Origin: Gemmatimonadota bacterium
GTDB taxonomy: Bacteria > Gemmatimonadota > Gemmatimonadetes > Gemmatimonadales > Gemmatimonadaceae
DNA: 5,639 nucleotides
Reading direction: 5' to 3'
Assembly: GCA_029884515.1 (NCBI GenBank)
Contig: JAOUHR010000152.1
Location: forward strand, 1 to 5,639
In this document: piece after piece, positions 1 to 5,639 of the stretch
How positions within the stretch are numbered: position 1 is the stretch's first letter
Layout: each line of letters opens with the position of its first letter
Program-made: the position numbers and the translations under genes
The notes under the pieces: generated by a model
Told to the model about the DNA's origin: nothing
The model's input: the letters and a program-made list of their open reading frames with translations, nothing else
The model's database searches: none

Positions 1-878
1 GCCCACGCGATCCCCTTCTCTGCGATGGCGTCCTCGACGAGCTTGGCGCCGAGCCAGTAGCCGGCGCGCTCGGGGAGGACATGGCGCTGGACGGTGCGGG
101 CCTCGTCGCTCATGCCGCCCGAGAGCCAGCGAAGGCGAAGGCCGAGCCCGGCGCGGTCGAGGTCGTCGGCGACGGCGCGCGTGAGGACCGACTCGAGTTC
201 ACGGACGCGCGCGTACTGTCGCCGCTGGAATCCGTAGTACTCCCAGGGCGCATGCCCCGGGCTGAGCTGCCGCGACGCGTGCACGGCGAGTCCTTCGTTC
301 ACGAGGTGCTCGCGCAGCGTCGCGTGGCGCCCGGAGTCCCAATACGAATAGAAGCCGCCCGCGCCCGCGACCACGCGCCGCATCTCGGCGCGGCTCTGCG
401 GCGAGGTGTACCGCACGCAGTGTGCGATCTCGTGCGCGAGCCACATCGGGATGAGTTCGGGGTCGAGGCCGAGTCCGCGCGAGGCGGGGTTGGCGACGCT
501 GGTGAAGTGCTCGAGGCAGACGAAGGCCATCCCGCGTCCGTTCACGACGAGCTCACCCGCGTTCGCCGCACCGACGCCGGCCATCAGGACGACGTCGATG
601 GTGGAGTCGATAGCGAAGAGCTCCGTGCACGCGGACTCGGCCTGCTTGGCGAGCGCGACGACGTCGGTGCGGTCGAGCATGATGCGCAGGTCCGCGCGAT
701 CGGCGCGGACGGTCTCGCGGACGACCTCGTTGAAGTGCGGGCCCGCGGGCTCGATGACGTAGTTGTGCCAGTACGCCGCGAGGATCTGGCGGTGCGCCTC
801 GAAGTAGCGGTGGTACGCTGCGACCGGGTCCGCGCTCTGCAGCACGGCGAAGAAGTCAGGCAGCAGGTTGATCAGCAT
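1..878 (-). CDS. Putative DUF2268-type zinc metalloprotease, 3' end cut by window edge
   Basis: I read this gene by translating the minus strand. It has an ATG at 878 and stays open to base 1, giving 292 residues with the C-terminus missing. It carries a gluzincin-like zinc site: HEIAH at residues 149-153 (H149 and H153 as ligands, E150 catalytic), then NEGLA at 194-198, where E195 is the likely third ligand about 42 residues downstream. A GYWLGAKLVEDAI block at 273-285 resembles the C-terminal region of DUF2268 (COG5504, predicted Zn-dependent proteases). No signal peptide or membrane segment is visible, so it is probably cytosolic. The only in-frame start before an upstream stop (921-923) is this ATG, and no Shine-Dalgarno precedes it. 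It lies downstream of upp on the same strand, but the 212-bp gap and its own promoter suggest separate expression. The substrate is unknown. The metallopeptidase fold is fairly sure; the DUF2268 assignment rests on remembered motifs. Confidence 0.75.
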   Translation of the reverse strand, partial: MLINLLPDFFAVLQSADPVAAYHRYFEAHRQILAAYWHNYVIEPAGPHFNEVVRETVRADRADLRIMLDRTDVVALAKQAESACTELFAIDSTIDVVLMAGVGAANAGELVVNGRGMAFVCLEHFTSVANPASRGLGLDPELIPMWLAHEIAHCVRYTSPQSRAEMRRVVAGAGGFYSYWDSGRHATLREHLVNEGLAVHASRQLSPGHAPWEYYGFQRRQYARVRELESVLTRAVADDLDRAGLGLRLRWLSGGMSDEARTVQRHVLPERAGYWLGAKLVEDAIAEKGIAW

Positions 879-931
879 TCGGTGGGGATGGGGCGGATTG
901 CGATCAACGGGGCGGGAGCGTCACGGGCCGA

Positions 932-960
932 ACAATACGCACCTTCGTGTTTCCAGACAA
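932..960 (-). promoter_or_regulatory. Sigma70-like promoter for the DUF2268 protease gene
   Basis: On the minus strand a -35-like TTGTCT (960-955) and a -10-like TATTGT (937-932) are separated by exactly 17 bp. Each matches the consensus at four of six positions. Transcription would begin near 925, giving a 5' leader of roughly 47 nt before the ATG at 878. The surrounding AT content (about 931-960) is clearly higher than in the flanking coding DNA, which supports a promoter here. Activity is inferred only. Confidence 0.5.
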
Positions 961-1000
961 GAGGACGTGAACGCGAGCAAAACGGGATTGGGGTGAGCGC

Positions 1001-1069
1001 TGTGAGGTGGAGTGTGGTCGGCGTGGCGGCCAAGATCGAGGCGCAGCGGCGGTTTCCTCACACCTCACA
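1001..1069 (-). other. Long-loop inverted repeat in the upp 3' region
   Basis: TGTGAGGTG at 1001-1009 is the exact reverse complement of CACCTCACA at 1061-1069, and again of 1068-1076 in the next repeat unit. A transcript running off upp could form a 9-bp stem with a loop of about 50 nt. No T-tract follows directly; the nearest run, four T on the minus strand, lies around 979-982, some 18 nt beyond the stem. This is therefore not a canonical intrinsic terminator. The intergenic stretch 879-1090 otherwise holds only the protease promoter and the heptamer repeat. Confidence 0.3.
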
Positions 1070-1087
1070 CCTCACACCTCACACCTC
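1056..1087. repeat. Short tandem repeat, (CCTCACA) x 4.5
   Basis: Four exact copies of the 7-bp unit CCTCACA run from 1056 to 1083, followed by a partial copy (CCTC) to 1087. The array ends 3 bp from the stop codon of upp (1091-1093), so on the upp-sense strand it reads as repeated TGTGAGG in the 3' untranslated region. The strand asymmetry, G/T/A-only on one strand, is striking. The unit length is a multiple of neither 3 nor 10.5. Its location rules out a coding repeat in upp. Confidence 0.9.
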
Positions 1088-1090
1088 CAA

Positions 1091-1738
1091 CTACCGCGTC
1101 CCGAACAACCGGTCCCCCGCATCACCGAGTCCGGGGAGGATGTATCCGCTCGCATTCAGCTCGCGGTCGAGCGCGGCGGCGAAGATGGGCACGTCGGGGT
1201 GCGCCGCGTGCAGGCGCTTCACGCCTTCCGGCGCGGCGACGAGGCAGAGGAACCTGATGCGCGTCGCGCCGGCGCGCTTGAGCGAATGCACGGCGTTCAC
1301 CGCGCTGCCGCCGGTGGCGAGCATCGGGTCGAGGAGGAAGAAGTCCCGCTCCGCCGCGTCGCCCGGCACCTTGAAGTAGTAGTCCACCGGCTCGAGCGTG
1401 TCGTGGTCGCGGTAGAGACCGATGTGCCCGACGCGTGCGGACGGCACGAGCTTGAGGATGCCTTCCACCATGCCGAGCCCGGCGCGGAGGATCGGCACCA
1501 GGGTGAGCTTCTTGCCCGCGACGCGCTGCCCGGTGGTCGTCTCCAGCGGCGTCACCACCTCGGCGTCCTCGAGCGCGAGGTCGGCGGTGGCCTCGTACGC
1601 CATGAGCATCGCGATCTCGTCGACGAGCTCCTTGAAGATCTTCTTCGGCGTCGCCTGGTCGCGGAGCAGCGTGATCTTGTGCTGCACCAACGGGTGCGAC
1701 ACGACCGTCAGTCCCGGCAGCGCGGGGGTGGTGAGCAT
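1091..1738 (-). CDS. upp: Uracil phosphoribosyltransferase
   Basis: The 215-residue product is close to the 208-210 usual for the family. It converts uracil and PRPP to UMP and pyrophosphate in pyrimidine salvage, in the cytosol. Diagnostic blocks are present in order: [14 protein letters not shown] near 14-27, PILRAGLGM at 82-90, GHIGLYRD at 104-111, the PRPP-binding loop [12 protein letters not shown] at 135-146, and the uracil-binding C-terminal block [16 protein letters not shown] at 199-214. The ATG at 1738 is preferred because the family N-terminus begins just after it. A TTG three codons upstream (1747) is possible. The frame stays open further upstream only as antisense to the neighbouring genes, so the longer reading frame is not a fusion. 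No Shine-Dalgarno is present; a TAGCTT hexamer sits 7 nt before ATG, suggesting a leaderless transcript. No uracil permease gene is visible beside it. Confidence 0.96.
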   Translation of the reverse strand: MLTTPALPGLTVVSHPLVQHKITLLRDQATPKKIFKELVDEIAMLMAYEATADLALEDAEVVTPLETTTGQRVAGKKLTLVPILRAGLGMVEGILKLVPSARVGHIGLYRDHDTLEPVDYYFKVPGDAAERDFFLLDPMLATGGSAVNAVHSLKRAGATRIRFLCLVAAPEGVKRLHAAHPDVPIFAAALDRELNASGYILPGLGDAGDRLFGTR

Positions 1739-1745
1739 GGGCGAC

Positions 1746-1751
1746 AAGCTA
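1746..1751 (-). promoter_or_regulatory. Candidate -10 element of upp (leaderless type)
   Basis: On the minus strand TAGCTT (1751-1746) fits the TANNNT -10 pattern and is followed by GTCGCCC and then the upp ATG. The 7-nt spacing would place transcription initiation at or within a base or two of the start codon. No convincing -35 is seen at 16-18 bp. An alternative reading of the same segment is GATACT (1756-1751) with CTGATA (1780-1775) as a -35 and an 18-bp spacer, which would give a leader of a few bases. Confidence 0.45.
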
Positions 1752-1752
1752 G

Positions 1753-1758
1753 TATCTT
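1753..1758 (+). promoter_or_regulatory. Candidate -10 element of the 58-aa gene (leaderless type)
   Basis: TATCTT matches TANNNT and lies 7 nt before the ATG at 1766, with no Shine-Dalgarno between. It faces away from the upp element at 1746-1751 with a single G (1752) between them; together AAGCTA-G-TATCTT is an imperfect palindrome. An overlapping TAGTAT at 1750-1755 is an alternative -10. The -35 region is weak (GTGAGC at 1731-1736 is the best I find). Confidence 0.42.
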
Positions 1759-1765
1759 CGGCGCC

Positions 1766-1942
1766 ATGAAAGAATATCAGGCCGTCATCGTCCGCCTCAC
1801 GCGCCACGGACGCGAGGACGAGGATGCCCTCACGGACCTGCTCAACGAGCGGAGCCGCGGCGGCTGGACGCCCACGACCATGACGCAGCACGACCTCCGG
1901 CTCACGGTCGTCTTCGAGCGCGAGGCCGAACCCGAGCGCTGA
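1766..1942 (+). CDS. Small DUF4177-like protein, 58 aa
   Basis: This short gene encodes 58 residues beginning [11 protein letters not shown]. The layout is a β-strand (YQAVIVRL, 3-10), a charged helix with a [10 protein letters not shown] turn (24-33), then a strand pair ending [10 protein letters not shown] (44-53). This strand-helix(LN...GW)-strand plan resembles DUF4177-type small proteins, whose usual core is Y-x-V ... LN-x-x-G-x-x-GW, but similarity is short and the link tentative. No function is known for the family that I can apply here. The reading frame is open far upstream to 1007, but that part is antisense to upp, so the ATG at 1766 is the sensible start. It has no Shine-Dalgarno, diverges from upp across 27 bp, and is 67 bp upstream of the RNase gene, probably as the first gene of that operon. 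Confidence 0.72.
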   Translation: MKEYQAVIVRLTRHGREDEDALTDLLNERSRGGWTPTTMTQHDLRLTVVFEREAEPER

Positions 1943-2009
1943 CGCGGGGCGCCGGGCGCGATCCTCGCGCGCGGGGCACATCGCCGGCACCTCCACACCC
2001 CTCCTTCCG

Positions 2010-3404
2010 ATGCGCCTCCAATTCGTCGGTGCCGCCCGCGAGGTCACGGGCTCAGCACACCTCGTGCACCTCGACGGCCGGACGATCCTGCTCGACTGCG
2101 GGCTCTTCCAGGGACGCCGGAGCGAGGTGAACGCGAAGAACCGCCGCCTGCCGTACGCGGTGGACCGCATCGATGCCGTGGTGCTCTCGCACGCGCACAT
2201 CGACCACGCGGGACGCCTCCCCTTCCTCGTGAAGGAGGGGTACACGGGCCCGGTGCACTGCACGCCCGCGACGCGCGATCTCTGCGAGGTGATGCTTGCC
2301 GACTCCGCGCACATCCAGGAGAAGGACGCCGACTTCCTCCGCCGCCACCGCAAGGAACTCGTCCAGCCGCTCTACGCCTTGCGCGACGTCTCCACGCTGA
2401 TGAACCAGATGCGGCCCCACCGCTACCGCGAGCGGTTCGAGGTGGTGCCCGGCGTCTGGGCGCGCTACATGGACGCGGGCCACATCCTCGGCTCGGCGTC
2501 GGTCACGCTCGAGTGGGAGGAGGACGGGACGATGCGACGGCTCGGCTTCAGCGGCGACGTGGGCCGCTCGGGGCTCGCCATCATCGGCGATCCGGAGCCG
2601 CTCGAGGACGTGGACTGGATGATCATGGAGTCCACGTATGGCGACCGCGACCACACCAGCGTCGAGGGCGCGCGCGCCGAGCTCGGGCGCGTGGTGCGCG
2701 AGACCGTCGGCCGCGGCGGCCGCGTGCTGATCCCCGCGTTCGCGGTGGGACGCACGCAGGAGCTGCTCTACAACCTCCACCAGCTCCACGATGCCGGGGA
2801 GATCCCCCGCGTGCCGATCGTGATCGACAGTCCCCTTGCGAGCGAGGCGACGGCGGTGTTCCGCGAGAACACCACGATCTTCGACGTCTCGGAGGCCATG
2901 GTCCGCAAACACGACAAGGACCGCGCCGCGATCTTCGACTTCGATCTCGTACAGTTCACGCCGACGGTCGAGGAGTCGAAAGCGATGATGCGGCGGTCGG
3001 GGCCGATGATCGTGATCGCGGCGTCCGGCATGGTGGAGGCGGGGCGCATCCTGCACCATCTGGCGTACAGTGCCGGCGACCCGCGCAGCACGGTGCTCAT
3101 CGTCGGGTTCCAGGCGGAGCATACGTTGGGCCGGCGGATCGTCGAGCGGCGCGAGATCATCAAGGTGTTCGGCGAGGAGATTCCGCTGCGCGCGCAGGTG
3201 GAGGTGATAAACGGCTACAGCGCGCACGCGGACCGCACCGGGCTGGCCAGCTGGCTCGACGCGGCGCGCGCGAGCTCCCCGCGCCTCGCCGACGTGTTCC
3301 TTGTGCATGGCGAGCCGCCCGCGCAGGACGCGCTCGCCGCGCGCCTCACGGAGCGCGGCTATGCCGTCTCCGCTCCCGAGCCGGGGACCGTTGTCACCCG
3401 GTGA
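2010..3404 (+). CDS. β-CASP metallo-β-lactamase ribonuclease (CPSF73/TTHA0252-like)
   Basis: The 464-residue protein is a complete metallo-β-lactamase plus β-CASP nuclease of the YSH1/TTHA0252 kind, which cuts or trims RNA in the cytosol using two zinc ions. Metal-site motifs are all present: D29 in [13 protein letters not shown] at 61-68 (H61, H63, D65, H66), H158 in AGHILGSA, and D183 in FSGD. The β-CASP motifs follow: A, E207 in ESTYGD; the cap with [13 protein letters not shown] at 241-253 and VIDSPLA at 271-277; B, H406 in GYSAHAD; C, H433 in LVHGE. The length is normal, with no KH or other RNA-binding tail. It starts at ATG 2010 with no Shine-Dalgarno; the 20 nt before it are pyrimidine-rich (CTCCTTCC). 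The gene probably sits in an operon with the 58-aa gene upstream and the TetR gene overlapping its end. RNase J is less likely given the length and the motif set. Confidence 0.93.
   Translation: MRLQFVGAAREVTGSAHLVHLDGRTILLDCGLFQGRRSEVNAKNRRLPYAVDRIDAVVLSHAHIDHAGRLPFLVKEGYTGPVHCTPATRDLCEVMLADSAHIQEKDADFLRRHRKELVQPLYALRDVSTLMNQMRPHRYRERFEVVPGVWARYMDAGHILGSASVTLEWEEDGTMRRLGFSGDVGRSGLAIIGDPEPLEDVDWMIMESTYGDRDHTSVEGARAELGRVVRETVGRGGRVLIPAFAVGRTQELLYNLHQLHDAGEIPRVPIVIDSPLASEATAVFRENTTIFDVSEAMVRKHDKDRAAIFDFDLVQFTPTVEESKAMMRRSGPMIVIAASGMVEAGRILHHLAYSAGDPRSTVLIVGFQAEHTLGRRIVERREIIKVFGEEIPLRAQVEVINGYSAHADRTGLASWLDAARASSPRLADVFLVHGEPPAQDALAARLTERGYAVSAPEPGTVVTR
3350..3353 (+). promoter_or_regulatory. 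Shine-Dalgarno for the TetR gene
   Basis: GGAG lies 7 nt before the ATG at 3361, inside the end of the RNase coding sequence. It is the only well-placed Shine-Dalgarno I find in the window, and it favours ATG 3361 over the in-frame ATG at 3307 or TTG at 3391. Confidence 0.5.
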
Positions 3405-3957
3405 TGCGGCGGACCGCGCAGGCCGCATCCTCGCGGCGGCGCGCACGCTGGGCGCGCGCGCGGGGGTCGGCGCGCTGACCCTGCAGGCGATCGCGGCCGA
3501 GGCGGGAGTGAGCAAGGCGCTCCTCCTGTATCACTACCAGGGAAAGTCGGCGCTCCTCGATGCGCTCGTGGCGCTGCTGGGCGAGGAGGGGGCCGCGCGG
3601 CTCGAGGAGGCCTCTGGCGCACCGCGGGCGATGGAGGCATGGCGGGGGCTCCTCTCGGATGCGTCCACGCGAAGTGACGCCGCCCTTCTGAACGCACTCG
3701 CGTTGGAGCGCGAGGTCGATCCTGCGGCCGTGCGCCGCGCCGAGGTGGCGCGCGAACAGGCGGCGACGGCGCTCGCCGTGGCGGTGCTCCGGGACCTGGG
3801 GCTCGAGCCGCGCATCCCGGCGCCGGCGCTCGGGCGCATCCTGCTCCGGCAGCTCGACGGACTCGCGGCCGCCACCCCGCACGGCGAGATGCCAGCGCCG
3901 GCGCTCGAGGCGGACCTCGATACCTTCGCACTCGCACTGATCGGCCTCGCGCGCTGA
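3361..3957 (+). CDS. TetR/AcrR-family transcriptional regulator
   Basis: The product is 198 residues, typical of TetR repressors. An N-terminal helix (RAGRILAAARTLGARAG, 19-35) leads into the helix-turn-helix at about 40-60, LQAIAAEAGVSKALLLYHY followed by Q60, then GKSALLDALVALL at 61-73. This matches the family pattern IA-x-x-AGVS-x-x-LLY-x-x-x-x-K-x-x-L. The remainder is an alanine- and leucine-rich all-helical domain that would bind a ligand and dimerise; the ligand cannot be told. The start is uncertain: ATG 3361 has a GGAG at 7 nt and overlaps the RNase gene by 44 bp. TTG 3391 would give 188 residues and a 14-bp overlap. The frame stays open further upstream inside the RNase gene. Overlap implies co-expression with the RNase gene. 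It may control its own operon or the adjacent DUF218/M16 genes, but no clear operator palindrome is visible nearby. Confidence 0.85.
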   Translation: MPSPLPSRGPLSPGDAADRAGRILAAARTLGARAGVGALTLQAIAAEAGVSKALLLYHYQGKSALLDALVALLGEEGAARLEEASGAPRAMEAWRGLLSDASTRSDAALLNALALEREVDPAAVRRAEVAREQAATALAVAVLRDLGLEPRIPAPALGRILLRQLDGLAAATPHGEMPAPALEADLDTFALALIGLAR

Positions 3958-3987
3958 GGTGGACGCCGTCGCGCCACGCGACCCGTG

Positions 3988-4009
3988 GTGACGGCCGCCA
4001 GGCCGTCGC
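3988..4009 (+). terminator. GC-rich hairpin after the TetR gene, possible weak terminator
   Basis: GACGGCC (3990-3996) and GGCCGTC (4001-4007) form a perfect 7-bp stem around a GCCA loop. It can be extended by a T·G wobble and a G-C pair to 3988/4009. It lies 30 bp after the TetR stop and about 29 bp before the next candidate promoter, which suits an operon boundary. No T-tract follows, so it is not a classic intrinsic terminator. It could also act as a 3' stabilising structure. Confidence 0.35.
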
Positions 4010-4037
4010 GGCCGTACCCTCGGCTTCTTCACCTCGG

Positions 4038-4043
4038 TAGCTT
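4038..4043 (+). promoter_or_regulatory. Candidate -10 element of the DUF218 gene (leaderless type)
   Basis: TAGCTT is followed by CCGGCG and the ATG at 4050, a 6-nt spacing expected when transcription starts at the start codon. The hexamer is identical to the one before upp on the other strand and differs by one base from the one before the 58-aa gene. No convincing -35 is visible 16-18 bp upstream, and no Shine-Dalgarno is present. Confidence 0.42.
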
Positions 4044-4049
4044 CCGGCG

Positions 4050-4655
4050 ATGCAAGTGAAGCCCCGCCGTTCGCTGCGCCGACGGCTGACATTCGCCGTC
4101 GCCGGTGCCGCGGCACTCCTCTGGACCGCGTCCGCGATCGGCGTGCTGTTCGTCGCCTCGCGGGACCGCGCCGCGGTGGCGGATGCAATCGTCGTGCTCG
4201 GCGCGGCGCAGTATCAGGGGAGGCCCTCGCCCGTGCTGCGCGCGCGGCTCGACCACGCGGTGGGCCTCTACGCGCGCGGACTGGCGCCGCGCCTCGTGCT
4301 CACCGGCGGGATCTCGGAGGGGGATCGCGAGAGCGAGGCGGCCGTGAGTCGCAAGTACGTGCTCCGCGCAGGCGTGCCGGACTCTTCGGTCCTGCTCGAG
4401 AACGAGGGGCGCACCACGGGACAGTCGCTCAGCGCGGTCGGTCAGCTGCTCGCTGCGCGCAACCTGAGGCGCGTGGTGCTCGTCTCCGACCCGTTCCACC
4501 TCTTCCGCGCCTCGCTCGTCGCGCGGCGGCACGGGCTCGAGGTGCTCACGTCGCCCACGAGCATCGAGGGGGTCTGGGGCCGCGTATTCCGCCAGCCCGC
4601 GTACTTCATCGGCGAGACGGTCAAGGCACCGGTCGCCCTGCTGTTCGACTGGTGA
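4050..4655 (+). CDS. DUF218 (YdcF/SanA/ElyC-like) membrane-anchored protein
   Basis: This 201-residue protein has a basic N-terminus (KPRRSLRRR, 4-12), one hydrophobic segment at about 14-36, and then a DUF218 domain, so the domain should face the periplasm. Family motifs are DAIVVLGAAQYQGRPSPVL (45-63), ARLDHAVGLY (65-74), LVLTGG (82-87), an acidic SEGDRESEA stretch (89-97), ENEGRTTGQSL (117-127, the usual E-x-x-S/T-x-x-T-x-x-N-like position) and VVLVSDPFHLFRA (142-154, with the family-typical S-D-x-x-H). SanA and ElyC act in envelope barrier function and peptidoglycan precursor metabolism in enterobacteria; YdcF binds S-adenosylmethionine. Which role applies here cannot be told. The ATG is preceded by TAGCTT at 6 nt rather than a Shine-Dalgarno. 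Its stop overlaps the GTG start of the M16 gene, so the two are probably translationally coupled. Confidence 0.88.
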   Translation: MQVKPRRSLRRRLTFAVAGAAALLWTASAIGVLFVASRDRAAVADAIVVLGAAQYQGRPSPVLRARLDHAVGLYARGLAPRLVLTGGISEGDRESEAAVSRKYVLRAGVPDSSVLLENEGRTTGQSLSAVGQLLAARNLRRVVLVSDPFHLFRASLVARRHGLEVLTSPTSIEGVWGRVFRQPAYFIGETVKAPVALLFDW

Positions 4656-5639
4656 CGACGGCCGCGACGGCGCCGCGCAGCGGCCCGGCGCCTGCGAGCG
4701 CGACACGGATCCCCGTGGAGCAATACACGCTCCCCAACGGATTGCGTGTGGTGCTCTCCAAGGACCACGCGATCCCCGTGGTGGCGGTGAACCTCTGGTA
4801 TCATGTGGGGTCGGCGAACGAGCGTGAGGGGCGCACGGGATTCGCCCACCTCTTCGAGCACATGCTCTTCCAAGGGAGCGCGAACGTCGCGGCCAACGAG
4901 CACTTCGAGCTGGTGCAGCGCGCGGGCGGCACCCTCAACGGGTCCACGTGGCTCGACCGCACGAACTATTTCGAGACGATGCCGTCGCATCAGCTGGAGC
5001 TTGCGCTCTGGCTCGAGGCCGACCGCATGGCCCGCCTGTTGCCGGCGATGACGCAGGAGAAGCTCGACACGCAGCGCGACGTGGTGAAGAACGAGCGCCG
5101 TTGGTCGGTGGACAACCAGCCGTACGGCACCTGGTGGGAGCGCCTCCCCGCGCTCTGCTTCCCGCCGGAGCATCCGTTCCACCACTCGTTGATCGGCTCC
5201 ATGGAGGGCCTCAGCGCAGCCAGCCTCGAGGACGTCGCCGAGTTCTTCCGCACCTGGTACGCGCCGGACAACGCGGTGCTCACCATCGCCGGCGACTTCG
5301 AACCGCGCGAGGCGCGAGCGATGGTGGAGCGGCACTTCGGTGGCATCGCGCGTGGCCGCGCGCGGCCGACGCTCCCGCCGATGGCGGTGCCCGCGACGTT
5401 CGGCAGCTGGCGGCGCGAGGTGGTGCCCGACGCGGTGGCGGCGCCGCGGATCCTCCTCGCCTTCCGCGTCCCCGCATTCGGCGCCGATGGCTGGCATGCG
5501 GCGAGCCTGCTGGGCGCCGTGCTCGGCGACGGCGACGGCAGCCGGCTGGTGCGCGCCCTGGTGCGCGAGCAGGCGATCGCGACCGACGCGAGCGCGTACA
5601 CGTTCGACCTCGCCAAGGGCGCGGACCTGCTCATCTGCG
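4652..5639 (+). CDS. M16-family zinc metallopeptidase (pitrilysin/processing peptidase-like), 3' end cut
   Basis: A GTG at 4652 opens a frame that runs to the window end, giving 329 residues with no stop. The M16 inverted zinc motif HLFEH is at 66-70 (H66 and H70 ligands, E69 catalytic), and E148 in VVKNERR, 78 residues after H70, is the third ligand. Other family marks are YTLPNGLRVVL (25-35), YHVGSANE (50-57), GGTLNGSTWLDRTNYF (92-107) and WYAPDNAVLTIAGDF in the second half of the domain. After about residue 240 the second M16 domain begins. The family cleaves peptides or processes proteins. No hydrophobic signal peptide follows the GTG, so this reading predicts a cytosolic enzyme, although many bacterial relatives are exported. 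GTG 4652 overlaps the DUF218 stop by four bases (GTGA), a standard coupling arrangement, and no Shine-Dalgarno is evident. The full protein may have two or four M16 domains. Confidence 0.92.
   Translation, partial: MTTAATAPRSGPAPASATRIPVEQYTLPNGLRVVLSKDHAIPVVAVNLWYHVGSANEREGRTGFAHLFEHMLFQGSANVAANEHFELVQRAGGTLNGSTWLDRTNYFETMPSHQLELALWLEADRMARLLPAMTQEKLDTQRDVVKNERRWSVDNQPYGTWWERLPALCFPPEHPFHHSLIGSMEGLSAASLEDVAEFFRTWYAPDNAVLTIAGDFEPREARAMVERHFGGIARGRARPTLPPMAVPATFGSWRREVVPDAVAAPRILLAFRVPAFGADGWHAASLLGAVLGDGDGSRLVRALVREQAIATDASAYTFDLAKGADLLIC

Noticed and set aside
1056..1087. The tandem heptamers as a CRISPR array or iteron origin
   Set aside because: The units are 7 bp with no spacers, and there is no Rep or Cas gene nearby.
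81..1379. A 432-codon plus-strand open frame
   Set aside because: It is antisense to both the metalloprotease and upp, crosses their intergenic repeat, and its Arg/Ala/Glu/Val-rich composition is that of a GC-rich shadow frame.
1007..1765. A long N-terminal extension of the 58-aa protein
   Set aside because: It is antisense to upp and low-complexity; the recognisable fold begins at ATG 1766.
1956..1970. A 6-bp GC stem with a TCC loop between the 58-aa and RNase genes
   Set aside because: It is short, lacks a T-tract, and lies in a 67-bp gap of a likely operon; such stems are common by chance at this GC content.
1091..2353. A 420-codon minus-strand frame that would fuse an N-terminal extension to uracil phosphoribosyltransferase
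   Set aside because: The part before 1738 is antisense to the 58-aa and RNase genes and shows no domain; upp has its normal length from ATG 1738.
2513..3478. A 321-codon plus-strand frame within the RNase gene
   Set aside because: It is a +1 shadow dominated by Arg and Gly, with no recognisable motif.
2052..3515. A 487-codon minus-strand frame
   Set aside because: It lies antisense to the well-supported RNase gene and is rich in His/Arg/Val/Ala, as expected of a shadow frame.
4442..5497. A 351-codon minus-strand frame
   Set aside because: It is antisense to the DUF218 and M16 genes, both of which have intact motifs.

Overview
This is a GC-rich stretch of bacterial chromosome, densely coding, with no mobile element, RNA gene or CRISPR. 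The gene mix (uracil phosphoribosyltransferase, a β-CASP metallo-β-lactamase RNase, a DUF218 envelope protein, an M16 zinc protease), the high GC and the near absence of Shine-Dalgarno sequences would fit Gemmatimonadota or another GC-rich soil or aquatic phylum. That placement is an inference; nothing in the window fixes the taxon.

Layout. Two genes read leftward on the minus strand. The first is a putative DUF2268 zinc metalloprotease (1-878), cut by the left edge. The second is upp (1091-1738), encoding uracil phosphoribosyltransferase. The 212 bp between them holds a 7-bp tandem repeat just after the upp stop and a good sigma70-like promoter for the protease gene. From 1766 onward everything reads rightward: a 58-aa DUF4177-like protein (1766-1942), a β-CASP metallo-β-lactamase ribonuclease (2010-3404), a TetR-family regulator overlapping its end (3361-3957), a DUF218/YdcF/SanA-like membrane protein (4050-4655), and an M16 peptidase (4652-5639) cut by the right edge.

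Transcription units. upp and the 58-aa gene diverge from a 27-bp gap. The rightward genes probably form two operons: small protein/RNase/TetR, and DUF218/M16. The DUF218 and M16 genes overlap by GTGA. The three putative transcription-unit heads upp, small gene and DUF218 each carry a TA-N-CTT hexamer 6-7 nt before ATG and have no Shine-Dalgarno. This is the arrangement expected of leaderless mRNAs. In the divergent gap the two hexamers lie back to back with one base between them, so the two promoters should exclude each other.

Functional reading. The genes are mostly housekeeping: pyrimidine salvage, RNA processing, envelope and protein quality control. I see no clear novel defence or biosynthetic system. 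The most interesting signals are regulatory: the shared leaderless-type promoter motif, the overlapping divergent promoters, and the G-rich heptamer repeat in the upp 3' region.
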